Assembly (NCBI RefSeq): GCF_000820505.1
Contig: NZ_JWJD01000005.1
Location: forward strand, 20,655 to 84,654
Direction: 5' to 3'
Origin: Geoalkalibacter ferrihydriticus DSM 17813
GTDB taxonomy: Bacteria; Desulfobacterota; Desulfuromonadia; Desulfuromonadales; Geoalkalibacteraceae
DNA length: 64,000 bases
The notes beneath the pieces were generated by a model, which was not told the DNA's origin, ran no database searches, and worked only from the letters and a program-made list of their open reading frames with translations. Every line of letters begins with the position of its first letter. The stretch's first letter is position 1. The translations under genes were made by a program, and so were the position numbers. This document shows, in pieces, positions 1 to 8,501 of this stretch.

Positions 1-70
1 GGCGGTTGAGTGCTGCGGCAAATGTTTGAGCCGCAGGTGAGTTTTTGCCGCACGCGATGCCGCCGTACCC

Positions 71-92
71 TGCGGTGCATGCTGAACAGTTA
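71..92 (+). repeat. dispersed repeat, copy 1
   Basis: This 22-nt stretch matches positions 29019-29040 at 20 of 22 bases and ends in TGAACAGTTA in both places. In each copy a CCGCA-type segment lies upstream and can pair with the TGCGG at the start of the repeat. Neither copy is inside a gene. It looks like a small intergenic repeat, function unknown. Confidence 0.45.
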
Positions 93-95
93 AAA

Positions 96-130
96 AAAAT
101 CCCGTCGTTGCGCTGCAAAGACGGGATTTT
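96..130 (-). terminator. rho-independent terminator of the response regulator operon
   Basis: The arms AAAATCCCGTC and GACGGGATTTT flank a short loop, and on the minus strand the stem is followed by a run of T. It lies six bases past the stop codon of the response regulator, so it ends that two-component operon. Confidence 0.85.
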
Positions 131-135
131 CTTTC

Positions 136-882
136 TTAGCGGTGGCTGGATTTGAAGCGTTTGAGCCAGGCCTGGAAGTCCTGCTCCTCGTTTTCCAGCT
201 CAAAGGCGTTGATCAGGCCGCGCCGCAAGGCGCTGGCCACGGCACGGTTGCGCAGATTGAAGGCGTCGCCGAACTTCTCGCTGTGAAATTGTTCCTGGTC
301 AATGCCGAGCTTGGCATAGAGGGAGTTCAGCCGGCTCTGCACGCCGCGCCGTGACAGGTAGCGGCGCTGCGCGATGAGATTGTCGGTGAGGCCCAGGGAG
401 ATATCGAGCAGGGCTTCAAATTCGATGTCGGACAGGGACGTCTGGCTGTGGCCGGTGCGGCCCTGGACTTTGCGCACCTCGGGATCGATCCAGCACTGCT
501 CATCGATGAGTACCGTGCGGATGGCGGCGGCGATGCGGTCTCGGGGGTTGGATTTAAGGACATAGCCGTAAACCGTCTCCGGCGGCACGATGCGCAGCAA
601 GGCACGCACATACATCTCGTCCTTGTACTGGCTCCAAAAGACGATGCGTGCCAGGGGCCGTTTGTCCCACAGGGCACGGGCGAAGTCGACGCCGTTCATT
701 TCAGGCATCTGAATATCGCTGATGACCAGGGGCCGCTCGATCTGCGTCGCCATTTTAAGGGCTGCAAGGCCGTTGTCGGCACGTTCAATCTCGCCGACAT
801 AGTCTTCCTCGCGCAACAGGCGCTCGAGAAATTCAAAATCCTTGGGGTTATCTTCCGCAATAATAAATTTAACTGGTTCCAT
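136..882 (-). CDS. response regulator with LuxR-like output region
   Basis: Predicted 248-residue cytoplasmic response regulator, the partner of the kinase encoded just upstream. The N-terminal receiver domain (about 1-125) starts with an acidic AEDN pocket and has the phosphoacceptor Asp56 in ISDIQMPEMNG. The C-terminal part (about 155-248) resembles a divergent LuxR/NarL helix-turn-helix region, with the segment SLGLTDNLIAQRRYLSRRGV where such domains carry the HTH. The open frame extends about 100 codons further, but that part is low-complexity and overlaps the kinase. The ATG at 882 overlaps the kinase 3' end by 14 bases and gives a normal receiver start. Regulon unknown. Confidence 0.85.
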   Translation of the reverse strand: MEPVKFIIAEDNPKDFEFLERLLREEDYVGEIERADNGLAALKMATQIERPLVISDIQMPEMNGVDFARALWDKRPLARIVFWSQYKDEMYVRALLRIVPPETVYGYVLKSNPRDRIAAAIRTVLIDEQCWIDPEVRKVQGRTGHSQTSLSDIEFEALLDISLGLTDNLIAQRRYLSRRGVQSRLNSLYAKLGIDQEQFHSEKFGDAFNLRNRAVASALRRGLINAFELENEEQDFQAWLKRFKSSHR

Positions 883-2284
883 GGTCGGTCTTGCCTTTGT
901 CGCGCTCGTGGCGCGAAGAGCCGTTGAGGGGCAGGTTGAGTTCAAAGCGCGTCCCGCTGGTGAAGCGCGATGGACCCCATTGCACGCGGGCACCCATGGC
1001 CCGGGCCCGTTCGCGGATGTTGTTGAGGCCGCGGCCGGTGATCGGCTCCTGACCCTGGAAACGAAAGCCGCAACCGTTGTCTTCGACCACCAGCACCACC
1101 TCGTCATCGCGCCGATCGAGGGTGATTTCGTAGCGGCTGGCCTTGGCATGCTTGATGACGTTATGCACGGCTTCCAGCGCAATGCGGTAGAGGGAGAGCT
1201 GACACAGACGGCTTAGGCCCAGCCCTTCGACCTGCGGGGAAATGTAAAGATGGTACTCGGGAAGATGCGCTTTGTCGAGATGTCGTTCGAAATGAGATTG
1301 CAGGGCGGCACCGAGACCGAGAATCTCCAGGGTCTGGGGATGCAGGTTGTCCATGACGTCGCGCAGATTGGCGATGGCGCGTTGCAGGTCTTCTTCGATT
1401 TTGCCGAGTTCCTCGCCGCTTCCATTTCCCGAGCGTAGATTCTGCAGGGCGCGCAGGATATCGGAGAGATCGGAAAGAGACTGGTCGTGAAGGTCCATGG
1501 CGATGCGGCGGCGCTCTTCCTCGGCGCCCTCCAGCAGCTTCTCGGTACTTACCACCCGAATCAGACGGTCAGTCATCTGATTGATGGAAACCGCCAGATC
1601 GTCGAGTTCATCCTGGACCCGTTGCGGTGCGGGCGGCGGGGTCAGGTCGCCGCGGACGATGCGTCCGGCGCTGTCGGACAAAGTCTTGATGCGGCGCTGC
1701 AAACGTCGCGCGAAAAACAGGGAGAGCAGAGTGCCCAAAGGGATGGCGGTACCGACGCCGATAATGGTGATCAGCGCCGTGCGTGCCACCAGTTCATCGA
1801 TGTTCTGCAGATGGACGTCGCGCAATTGTTCGCGGCGTTGTTGCGACTGCTCGGCCAGGGCGACCAGCTGCGGGCGCAACAAGCCCAGGGCCGAGAGAAA
1901 ACGGCTGCCATCGTAACCGTGACGCGGATCGAGGTCGTTGACAGCCTGGTTGAGCAGCGCGCGGGTGCTGTCGGGCAGGGGCATAAGGGTGAGGATGCGC
2001 TTAACGGCCCCAGCCAGATGGTCGTGCAATTCCGTCAAGGTCTCCAGGGCGGTGATGTCGAGTTGCGCCCGACGGGTGACATGGGAAACCAGCCCCTGCA
2101 TGCGCTGCGCGGCCAGGTCCGCTTCGGCAAGAGCGACGAAGGTCTGGCTGACTTTGGCGGCTTCCTGCCGCTTGACCGAAAGATCCCAGTAAGTGTACTG
2201 GAGAAATATCACCAGCACCGTGGTGAGGGTCAAGACCGTGGCGGGGGCCAGAAACATCTGCTGTTTGAGGGTTAGGCGCATCAT
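869..2284 (-). CDS. NarX-type sensor histidine kinase
   Basis: Membrane histidine kinase of the HisKA_3 (NarX/DegS/LiaS) class, 471 residues. A first membrane helix spans about 11-30 and a second about 168-191, with a roughly 135-residue periplasmic helical sensor region between them. HAMP covers about 192-245. The phosphoacceptor is His266 in RIAMDLHDQ. The C-terminal HATPase has an N box (EAVHNVIKHAKAS) and G boxes (DNGCGF, GRGLNNIRERARAMGA). It overlaps the regulator gene, so the two are surely co-expressed. The start codon ATGATG overlaps the stop of a 59-codon ORF upstream, suggesting translational coupling. Signal unknown. Confidence 0.88.
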   Translation of the reverse strand: MMRLTLKQQMFLAPATVLTLTTVLVIFLQYTYWDLSVKRQEAAKVSQTFVALAEADLAAQRMQGLVSHVTRRAQLDITALETLTELHDHLAGAVKRILTLMPLPDSTRALLNQAVNDLDPRHGYDGSRFLSALGLLRPQLVALAEQSQQRREQLRDVHLQNIDELVARTALITIIGVGTAIPLGTLLSLFFARRLQRRIKTLSDSAGRIVRGDLTPPPAPQRVQDELDDLAVSINQMTDRLIRVVSTEKLLEGAEEERRRIAMDLHDQSLSDLSDILRALQNLRSGNGSGEELGKIEEDLQRAIANLRDVMDNLHPQTLEILGLGAALQSHFERHLDKAHLPEYHLYISPQVEGLGLSRLCQLSLYRIALEAVHNVIKHAKASRYEITLDRRDDEVVLVVEDNGCGFRFQGQEPITGRGLNNIRERARAMGARVQWGPSRFTSGTRFELNLPLNGSSRHERDKGKTDHGTS

Positions 2285-2460
2285 GTATGAATATCACAAA
2301 TAACGTTTCGCGGCACCGTGCAATCGCACAGTGGCTGGTGATGACTTGCTCGCGTTTTTTTGCGCAAATCCACCTGTTCAGAATCCTCGCCGTAAGCTAA
2401 AGTCGACACCATCAGCAGCTTGTTGTGGCAGGCGAGTTGCTGATGGTGACTCCCTTTCAT
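2281..2460 (-). CDS. small ORF, 59 aa, overlapping the kinase start
   Basis: An uninterrupted 59-codon frame begins at an ATG preceded by GGGAGGTAAAACG, a strong ribosome binding site. Its TGA stop overlaps the kinase start codon (ATGA arrangement). The product is His/Cys-rich, with the segments SHHQQLACH, SHHQPLCDC and VICDIHT, and has no membrane helix or export signal. I recognise no family. It may be a leader peptide coupling translation into the kinase, or a small metal-binding protein. The alternative is that it is fortuitous and the locus instead encodes a plus-strand RNA. The ribosome binding site and exact stop/start overlap favour translation. Confidence 0.45.
   Translation of the reverse strand: MKGSHHQQLACHNKLLMVSTLAYGEDSEQVDLRKKTRASHHQPLCDCTVPRNVICDIHT
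2407..2448. repeat. imperfect inverted repeat inside the small ORF
   Basis: Arms CACCATCAGCAGC and GTTGCTGATGGTG, 12 of 13 pairing, are separated by 16 bases. On the plus strand this is the first of two hairpins, with a single-stranded CCTCCCT stretch between it and the stem at 2477-2528. This is the architecture expected of a small RNA. Confidence 0.4.
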
Positions 2461-2476
2461 CGTTTTACCTCCCTCT

Positions 2477-2528
2477 CAAAACGCCGAAAGCCGACGGGAT
2501 ACCTCCCCCGTCGGCTTTCGGCGTTTTG
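2477..2528. terminator. perfect 22-bp hairpin, terminator-like or leader hairpin
   Basis: Left arm 2477-2498 and right arm 2507-2528 are perfect inverted copies of 22 bases with an 8-base loop. Each arm ends with TTTT-type sequence, so it could terminate in either direction. On the minus strand it lies 16 bases upstream of the small ORF start and its loop reads GGAGGTAT, resembling the nearby ribosome binding site. No obvious plus-strand gene ends here. Confidence 0.7.
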
Positions 2529-2669
2529 GCCTTTCGTTCTTGATTGCTCCGACCTGCGCGGTAGAGAGATCCCTGCCAAACTGGTGGTCATCCACGCCTT
2601 TTTTCGGTAGGATACAAAGCTTGACGGCTGTATGCCGAAGTTTGACCCCCTGCGGCGTGAGGCATCCCC

Positions 2670-4457
2670 ATGAACGAATCTTCCGCGACAACCACACACA
2701 AGCAAGCCCTTCCCCTGCCTGAAATCCTTGAGCGCGCCAGGGACTGCCTGTCCGATCTCGGTGTCGCATACGAAGCGCCGCATCGCGACCTCGACATGCT
2801 GCAGCAACGTCTCGCCGAGGGGCGTTTTCACCTTGCGGTCATGGGTCAGTTCAAGCGTGGCAAAAGCACGCTGCTCAATGCTTTGCTCGGCGAAGATCTG
2901 TTGCCGACCGACATTCTTCCGGCAACCTCCATCCCCACCTATATTCTGGCCGGCGATGCCGTGCAGGTGCGCGTTTATTTCAGCGGCGGCGAACCTGCAC
3001 GGGATTTTCTGCCGACGGCCGAGGTGCCGCTGAGCAGGGTGCTGGCCGATTATGTCAGTGAACAGGGCAATCCGCATAACCACCGGGGGGTAAGCCGCGT
3101 GGAAATTTTTCATCCCGCGTCCTTGCTGCGCCAGGGGGTGGTGCTCATCGATACGCCCGGGATCGGATCGACTCTGAAGCACAACACTGAAATCACTCAC
3201 CAAACTTTGCCGCGATGTGACGCCGCCCTGTTCCTGGTGTCGCCGGATCCGCCCCTGACCGAGACGGAATTGGAGTTTCTCGGCCAGGTTCGTGCGCTGC
3301 TGCCGCGCATTTTTTATCTCTTCAACAAAATCGACTATCTCGACAGCCGCGAATTGCAGGCGTCCCTGGAATTTTTGCGGGAGAATCTGCAGCGGGCACA
3401 ACCCGGTGGCGAAGCCCCACGGATTTTCCCCATCTCCGCCCGTCAGGCGCTCGACGCCCGCCTGCGCGGCGATGACGCAGCTCGACGGAGCAGCGGGCTG
3501 GCTGAGGTGGAGGAAAATCTCATCGACTTTCTGCGCCGGGAGAAGATGCAGGTGCTGCAGGCGGCTCTCAAGCGCCAGACGAGTGATATTTTCAGTGACG
3601 CGATTATGAAGCTGCAGGTGACTCTAAGCGCCCTGCATCTGCCCCAGGAGGAATTGCAGCAACGCCTGGATCAGTTCAAGCAGACCTTGCCCGAGATTGA
3701 ACGCGAACAGCTGGCCGCCTCCGACATTTTGGCCGGTGATTTGAAGCGTCTGGTCACGCATCTCAATGAAGAGCTGAGCCGCCTCAGGGAACAGGCGCTG
3801 AAAGAAATCGCGCCGGCGGTTGAAACTTATCTCGACAGTCTCGAGGACCCCGAGGAAATGGAGCGGCTGGTGCGTTCGACCCTGGAGCGCGCCATCCCCA
3901 AATTTTTCAGCCCTGCCTTGCAGTCCGTCGGCGCGCGTACCCGCGGTGAAGCCATCAAGATCCTGACCCTGCACCAGCAACGCAGCAACAAACTCATCGA
4001 ACAGGTGCGCCGCAGCGCGGCGGATATTTTTGCCGTGCCCTACCAGGCGCCCGCCGGCGAGGGCGCCTATATCGCTTTTTCTCCGCCCTCCACCTGGAAT
4101 ACTCAGGTCATGATCAGCGATCTGGATCCCCTTGGGCAGCGCCTGTCCCGCAAGCTCCTTTCCAAACGTTTTCGGCGCAACCGCACGGTTAAGCGCCTGC
4201 GCCGCCAATATCAGGGTCTCATCGGTCAGAATATCGAGCAGATCAGTTGGGCCCTGCGCCAAAGTCTTGATGAGAGCTTCCGGCGTTATGACGCCGATTT
4301 GCGCGAGCAGTTGAGCAAGACCGTGGGCGCCGCTCAGGATGCCGTACGTATCGCCATGGATCGAAAAAGAGCCCTGCGCCACGAGACTGCAGCCGAGGAG
4401 GTGCAGCTCAACAAGCACCTTGAGCACCTGCTGGCATTGCGGGAAAGCTTGGGATAA
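2670..4457 (+). CDS. dynamin-family large GTPase
   Basis: A 595-residue bacterial dynamin-like GTPase. The GTPase domain contains G1 GQFKRGKST (59-67), a threonine-rich switch region around PATSIPTY, G3 DTPGIGS (161-167) and G4 NKID (219-222). It is followed by a long, largely helical region (about 300-595) with heptad-like charge patterns, as expected of the dynamin stalk. No conventional membrane segment is evident; such proteins usually bind membranes through the helical part. It stands alone, divergent from the small ORF/kinase operon, whereas many bacterial dynamins occur in pairs. The role (membrane remodelling, stress or phage protection) cannot be deduced here. The start is the first ATG with a weak GTGAGG site upstream. 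Confidence 0.85.
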   Translation: MNESSATTTHKQALPLPEILERARDCLSDLGVAYEAPHRDLDMLQQRLAEGRFHLAVMGQFKRGKSTLLNALLGEDLLPTDILPATSIPTYILAGDAVQVRVYFSGGEPARDFLPTAEVPLSRVLADYVSEQGNPHNHRGVSRVEIFHPASLLRQGVVLIDTPGIGSTLKHNTEITHQTLPRCDAALFLVSPDPPLTETELEFLGQVRALLPRIFYLFNKIDYLDSRELQASLEFLRENLQRAQPGGEAPRIFPISARQALDARLRGDDAARRSSGLAEVEENLIDFLRREKMQVLQAALKRQTSDIFSDAIMKLQVTLSALHLPQEELQQRLDQFKQTLPEIEREQLAASDILAGDLKRLVTHLNEELSRLREQALKEIAPAVETYLDSLEDPEEMERLVRSTLERAIPKFFSPALQSVGARTRGEAIKILTLHQQRSNKLIEQVRRSAADIFAVPYQAPAGEGAYIAFSPPSTWNTQVMISDLDPLGQRLSRKLLSKRFRRNRTVKRLRRQYQGLIGQNIEQISWALRQSLDESFRRYDADLREQLSKTVGAAQDAVRIAMDRKRALRHETAAEEVQLNKHLEHLLALRESLG

Positions 4458-4518
4458 GTCAAAGGCTCTGGCGAAAAGAGCCAGAATTAGAAGGCAGGGC
4501 TAACCGCACGGGGCATTT

Positions 4519-5535
4519 TCATGGAAGCTGAGGCGTTTGCGTACCGGAATATGCCGCATGGGCCTCTGTTTGCAGGCGGTGCGGCTCTTTCTGGTAGCGC
4601 GGTGAATGATGAAAGAGCAGCAGTTTTTGCACCCCGGCGCGACGACCAAGATGGCCGGCAAGGGCGGCGGTGAGATGGTTGCGCTCCTCGGCCAGATGAC
4701 GATCGGCTTCGGCAAATACCGCTTCAATGGCCAGCAGATGGGCGTTGGCTGCCAGCGCAACGATTTTCTCGACATTCTCCGCGGTGGGTGAGGCGTCGGT
4801 GACATAGGCGATTTTCATCCCCGCCTCGCAGTGCGCGATATCCCTGGCAAGTGCACCGAGAGCGCGCTTTTGCGTTCCCCCGTCGCGCATGGGCACGTCA
4901 ACCAGGGTGTGGTCCGGCGCCTGGGTGCGCAGCAGATCCTTGAAGCCCCCCAGCCAGCGTCCTGGCGGGTAGCCGAGTCTGTCGAGGGCGTCGGGGTGAA
5001 TGGCCACATGAACTTTTTCTTCCAGAGAAAAAGCCAGGGAAATGATGTCGCCGTGGTCCAGGGCCAAAGTCCGCACCTGGTAGTGGGGGGTGTCGTGCAG
5101 CAGGCCCTCGGGGCAGCCAAAAGCCGTGGCGGGTCGCGGCTGAAAACCTTCGGCGGCGCAAAATCGCACCGCCGCTCCTTCGCCGCTCGGCGCCCACTCG
5201 CGCACCTCGATGCACAGGGGATAGCCGCGGATCAGATTCCAGGTATAGCCGGCCAGGCGGTGGCCGATACGTGCGCTGATGCCGGGCGGACCGTACACCA
5301 GCAGGGGCTGCTCGCGGTAGAGAAAGGTGCGCAGCAGGTGGTCGAATCCGGCGAGATGATCAATGTGCGCATGGGAGAGAAACACGGCCTGAACTTTAAG
5401 CAGGTCCCGGGCCGCCAAGGGATGCAGGTCGCCGCAGTCGAACAGCAGGGCTTCGCGCCGGTGGGCGACCCGCACATAGACGGCGGGATCATGAAAAGGG
5501 TCGTTGACCGCCCTGGCGAAAAAGGTTGAGCGCAT
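4519..5535 (-). CDS. MBL-fold (RNase Z-like) metallohydrolase
   Basis: Metallo-beta-lactamase fold protein of about 338 residues. The HAHIDH signature (HxHxDH) follows VQAVFLSHAH, with later metal ligands in LALDHGD, VTDAS and LFHHSPRY. The layout is like RNase Z/ElaC-type enzymes, but it is not clearly an orthologue and no tRNA-processing exosite is obvious. An in-frame TTG at 5586 would add 17 residues. I prefer the ATG at 5535 because the sequence from MRSTFFARAV is where the fold begins. It lies 70 bases downstream of the HtrA gene and may be co-transcribed. Substrate unknown. Confidence 0.75.
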   Translation of the reverse strand: MRSTFFARAVNDPFHDPAVYVRVAHRREALLFDCGDLHPLAARDLLKVQAVFLSHAHIDHLAGFDHLLRTFLYREQPLLVYGPPGISARIGHRLAGYTWNLIRGYPLCIEVREWAPSGEGAAVRFCAAEGFQPRPATAFGCPEGLLHDTPHYQVRTLALDHGDIISLAFSLEEKVHVAIHPDALDRLGYPPGRWLGGFKDLLRTQAPDHTLVDVPMRDGGTQKRALGALARDIAHCEAGMKIAYVTDASPTAENVEKIVALAANAHLLAIEAVFAEADRHLAEERNHLTAALAGHLGRRAGVQKLLLFHHSPRYQKEPHRLQTEAHAAYSGTQTPQLP

Positions 5536-5605
5536 GTCTGCCGGCCACGGAAGGATGGCGCCCGCCGCCCCCGCTGTGGTTGCCAAGGGCGGCGGGCTTA
5601 GGAAT

Positions 5606-6994
5606 TCAACGTGCTTTGACGGTCGTGTAGAACAAACCGTCGCGCCGCTGAACCAGAAGACGCAGAACTTGATCCTTGGAGATGGTTTCCAAGATTTTCT
5701 GCGCTTCGGAGGAAGAGGTGACAGTGCGACCGCTGATTTCGACGATCAGATCTCCGGGCCGCAGGTTGGCTGCGGCCGCCGGTCCGCCGGGTTCGACTTC
5801 CGTCACCAGGGCGCCCTGTTTGCCTTCGAGGCCGAAACTGCGGGCGCGCTCCGGGGTCAGTTCGTCGAGGGTCAAACCGAGTTTGGCCGTTTCGCCGACG
5901 GCAGCGCGCACCTCGGGTGGTTCATCGCCCAGGCGGCCAACTTTGATGCGGATGTCGCGGGTCTTTCCCTCGCGCCAGATCTTGGCGCGGGATTGGGTGC
6001 CCACGGGGGTTGCCGCGACAATGCGCGGCAAATCATTGTGCGAATCGATTTTTTTGCCGTCGAATTCAAGGATGATGTCGCCGCGCTGCACGCCGGCCTC
6101 TTCGGCAGGGGTGCCCTGCAGCACATCAACCACCAGCGCGCCCCGGGATTCCTTGAGGCCGAAGGAAGCTGCAAGTTCATCTGTGACCGGCTGAATCTGC
6201 ACCCCGAGATAGCCGCGCGTCACCCGGCCTTCCTCGCGCAATTGCGGTAGTACGATCTGCGCGGCATTGATGGGAATGGCAAAGCCGATGCCCTGGCCGT
6301 GAGCGACGATGGCGGTGTTGATGCCGACCACCTCGCCGCGCATGTTGAACAGCGGCCCACCCGAGTTGCCGGGATTGATGGAAGCATCGGTCTGGATGAA
6401 ATCATCATAAGGGCCGGCGCCGATCACTCGCCCTTTGGCCGAGACAATGCCGACTGTAACGGTCTGATTGAGGCCGAAGGGATTGCCGATGGCCATGACC
6501 CATTCGCCAATATTGAGCCCATCGCTGTCGCCGAGCGGAGCCACGGGCAGGTTTTCGCCCGTCTCGATCTTGAGCAGGGCGAGATCGAGTTTGGAATCGG
6601 TGCCTTTGATCTCTGCGTCAAAGGCGCGGCCGTCGGCAAGGCGCACCCTGATCTCATCGGCGCCGTTGACCACATGATCGTTGGTCAGAATGTAGCCGTC
6701 GGCGGAAATAATGAATCCCGAGCCCAGGGATTGCTGCGGCCGGGGGCGCTGTTCGGGCATGCCGCGGAAAAAGCGCTCGAAAAATTCATCGAAAAGATCG
6801 CCTCCCGGCCCGGGCATGGTCGGGGCGCGGCGCTGAACGGTGCGCGACGTGCTGATGTTGACGACGCTCGGCATCAGTTCCTGCGCCAATTGGGTGAAGT
6901 CCGGGGGGGCGGCGGTCGCGGGCTGCGGCGCCGGTGGTAGGGAAAAGCCGATCAGTACGGCGAGCACCAGGGTTATTCGCCAGAATTTCTGCAT
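5606..6994 (-). CDS. periplasmic serine protease, DegP/HtrA family
   Basis: Do/DegQ-like protease, 462 residues. An N-terminal signal peptide (about 1-29, ending ATAA) directs it to the periplasm. The trypsin-like domain carries the catalytic triad His107 (TNDHVV), Asp137 (KLDLAL) and Ser211 (GNSGGP). Two PDZ domains follow at about 265-355 and 370-455. It degrades or refolds damaged envelope proteins. The ATG is preceded by AAGGAGGATAGA. The gene lies downstream of a two-component pair, with a GTCTC/GAGAC palindrome between them, suggesting that the system controls it. Length is normal for DegQ/DegP. Confidence 0.93.
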   Translation of the reverse strand: MQKFWRITLVLAVLIGFSLPPAPQPATAAPPDFTQLAQELMPSVVNISTSRTVQRRAPTMPGPGGDLFDEFFERFFRGMPEQRPRPQQSLGSGFIISADGYILTNDHVVNGADEIRVRLADGRAFDAEIKGTDSKLDLALLKIETGENLPVAPLGDSDGLNIGEWVMAIGNPFGLNQTVTVGIVSAKGRVIGAGPYDDFIQTDASINPGNSGGPLFNMRGEVVGINTAIVAHGQGIGFAIPINAAQIVLPQLREEGRVTRGYLGVQIQPVTDELAASFGLKESRGALVVDVLQGTPAEEAGVQRGDIILEFDGKKIDSHNDLPRIVAATPVGTQSRAKIWREGKTRDIRIKVGRLGDEPPEVRAAVGETAKLGLTLDELTPERARSFGLEGKQGALVTEVEPGGPAAAANLRPGDLIVEISGRTVTSSSEAQKILETISKDQVLRLLVQRRDGLFYTTVKAR

Positions 6995-7011
6995 TCTATC
7001 CTCCTTAAAAT

Positions 7012-7028
7012 AATGTCTCGGAGACTAT
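7012..7028. promoter_or_regulatory. candidate operator upstream of the HtrA gene
   Basis: GTCTC at 7015-7019 and GAGAC at 7021-7025 form a short palindrome 21-31 bases upstream of the HtrA start, in AT-rich flanks. It could bind the OmpR-type regulator encoded upstream. It could also be chance, since only one copy is seen. Confidence 0.25.
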
Positions 7029-7081
7029 TTAAGCATCCAGCGCAGGGATGTCAATGCAGGACAGGGAGGTGAGGCGGGGGA

Positions 7082-8500
7082 TCAATCGATGTCGGTATCG
7101 GCCGCGGCCAAGGGCAGGTAGACTTTGAAGCAGCTGCCTTCGCCAGGCTTGGAGCTGACCTCGATGCGACCGTGATGCGCTTCGATAATCCATTTGACGA
7201 TGGACAGGCCGAGGCCGGCACCGGTCTCGAGGGTGAGGTTGCTGTCGATGCGGTAGAAGCGATCGAAAATACGTTGCAGGTGTTCCGCCTCCATGCCCAC
7301 GCCGGTATCGCTGACGCTGATTTCCGCCTGTCCGTCGGCGCGGATTAGGCGCAGATCGACGCGCCCGCCCGTGGGCGTATACTTGATGCCGTTGGACACA
7401 AGGTTAAGCAGCATCTGGTGCAGGCGCAATTCGTCGCCGTCGGTGTAGAGTACGGCCTTTTCGGGCAGGTTGAATGAGACGGCAATGCCTTTGTTTTCGC
7501 CGAGGATCTTTCCCTGCATGGCCAGCTCGTGTAAAAGCTGGTTGAGGTTGACCCGTTTGATGGTCATCGGGGTCTCCCCGGCCTCGCTTTTGGCCAGCAG
7601 CAGGAGGTCGTCGATGATGCGGCCCATGCGATCGATCTCTTCCAGGTTGGATTCAAGGACCTGGCGCAACTCTTCAGGATCCTTGCCCCAGCGCAGAGCG
7701 ACTTCGGTTTCGCCGCGCAGCACGGTGAGGGGGGTGCGCAGTTCGTGGGATGCATCAGCGGCAAACTGGCGCATGCGGCGAAAAGAGTTTTCGAGCTGTT
7801 CCAGCATGTGATTGAAGTTCTTCACCAGCCGCCCGATTTCGTTGCGCTCGTCGCCTTGCGGAAGGCGCCGGGACAGGCTGTCGGTGTTGATCTGGGAGAT
7901 GGTTTGGGTGATGTCCTCCACCGGAGCCAGGGCCCGATCGGCGAGAAACCATCCGCCCAGGGCCAGGGCCGCCAGAGGCAGGGGAAAAGACAGCAGCAGA
8001 ATCAAGGTCAGCCGGTCGAGAATGCGCTGCGCCGGCTTTTCGCTGGTTCCCACGCGGACAATCCCGTGTACCGCAGCGCCCAGGAGCAGTGGCTGGTCGA
8101 GAATCCGCAAGGCATCATTATTGCGCTTGATGGTTTGATAGCGGGGTTGGCCCGCCTCCGCCAGGGCGGCAAGAACAGGCGCCTCTTCGTCGGGCAGGGC
8201 GTCGGGTAAGGTTTCGCACCACAGCCTGCCTTGGGCGTCATAGATGCCGACAAAGGCCCCCGCGCCGCTCAGGGCCAATTCATGGGCCAGTCCACGGCAT
8301 AAAGCGGAATCCTGAAGGGGGGCGCCCTGCACCTGCTCTGCGACGTTCGTGGCGATGGTAAGCAACCGATCGTCGAGTTCCGTCTGCAGGGTGCGCGCCA
8401 GGCTCAGGTACCAGAAAACACCGGAGGCCCCCAGTATGAGGGCCACCGTGAGAACGTACCAGAGAGTTATGCGAAAGCGGATGGAGCGGAGGAAAAACAA
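7082..8500 (-). CDS. CusS/BaeS-type sensor histidine kinase
   Basis: Membrane histidine kinase, 472 residues. Membrane helices at about 11-31 and 161-186 enclose a periplasmic sensor of about 130 residues. HAMP (about 182-240) leads to HisKA with phosphoacceptor His252 in ASHELRTPL. The HATPase has NLVSNGIKYT (N box), DTGVGM and [12 protein letters not shown]. The overall form is that of heavy-metal/envelope-stress kinases, but no metal-binding motif is evident in the sensor. The start is a TTG one base past the regulator stop, with AAGGA upstream, so the two genes form an operon. The output is probably envelope related, given the HtrA gene downstream. Confidence 0.9.
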   Translation of the reverse strand: MFFLRSIRFRITLWYVLTVALILGASGVFWYLSLARTLQTELDDRLLTIATNVAEQVQGAPLQDSALCRGLAHELALSGAGAFVGIYDAQGRLWCETLPDALPDEEAPVLAALAEAGQPRYQTIKRNNDALRILDQPLLLGAAVHGIVRVGTSEKPAQRILDRLTLILLLSFPLPLAALALGGWFLADRALAPVEDITQTISQINTDSLSRRLPQGDERNEIGRLVKNFNHMLEQLENSFRRMRQFAADASHELRTPLTVLRGETEVALRWGKDPEELRQVLESNLEEIDRMGRIIDDLLLLAKSEAGETPMTIKRVNLNQLLHELAMQGKILGENKGIAVSFNLPEKAVLYTDGDELRLHQMLLNLVSNGIKYTPTGGRVDLRLIRADGQAEISVSDTGVGMEAEHLQRIFDRFYRIDSNLTLETGAGLGLSIVKWIIEAHHGRIEVSSKPGEGSCFKVYLPLAAADTDID

Positions 8501-8501
8501 C

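Noticed and set aside
883-1182. N-terminal extension of the response regulator by 100 residues
   Set aside because: It overlaps the kinase coding sequence, is low-complexity, and the receiver domain begins normally at the ATG at 882.
4464-4482. Terminator after the dynamin gene
   Set aside because: Only a six-base stem (GGCTCT/AGAGCC) without a T run; too weak to call.
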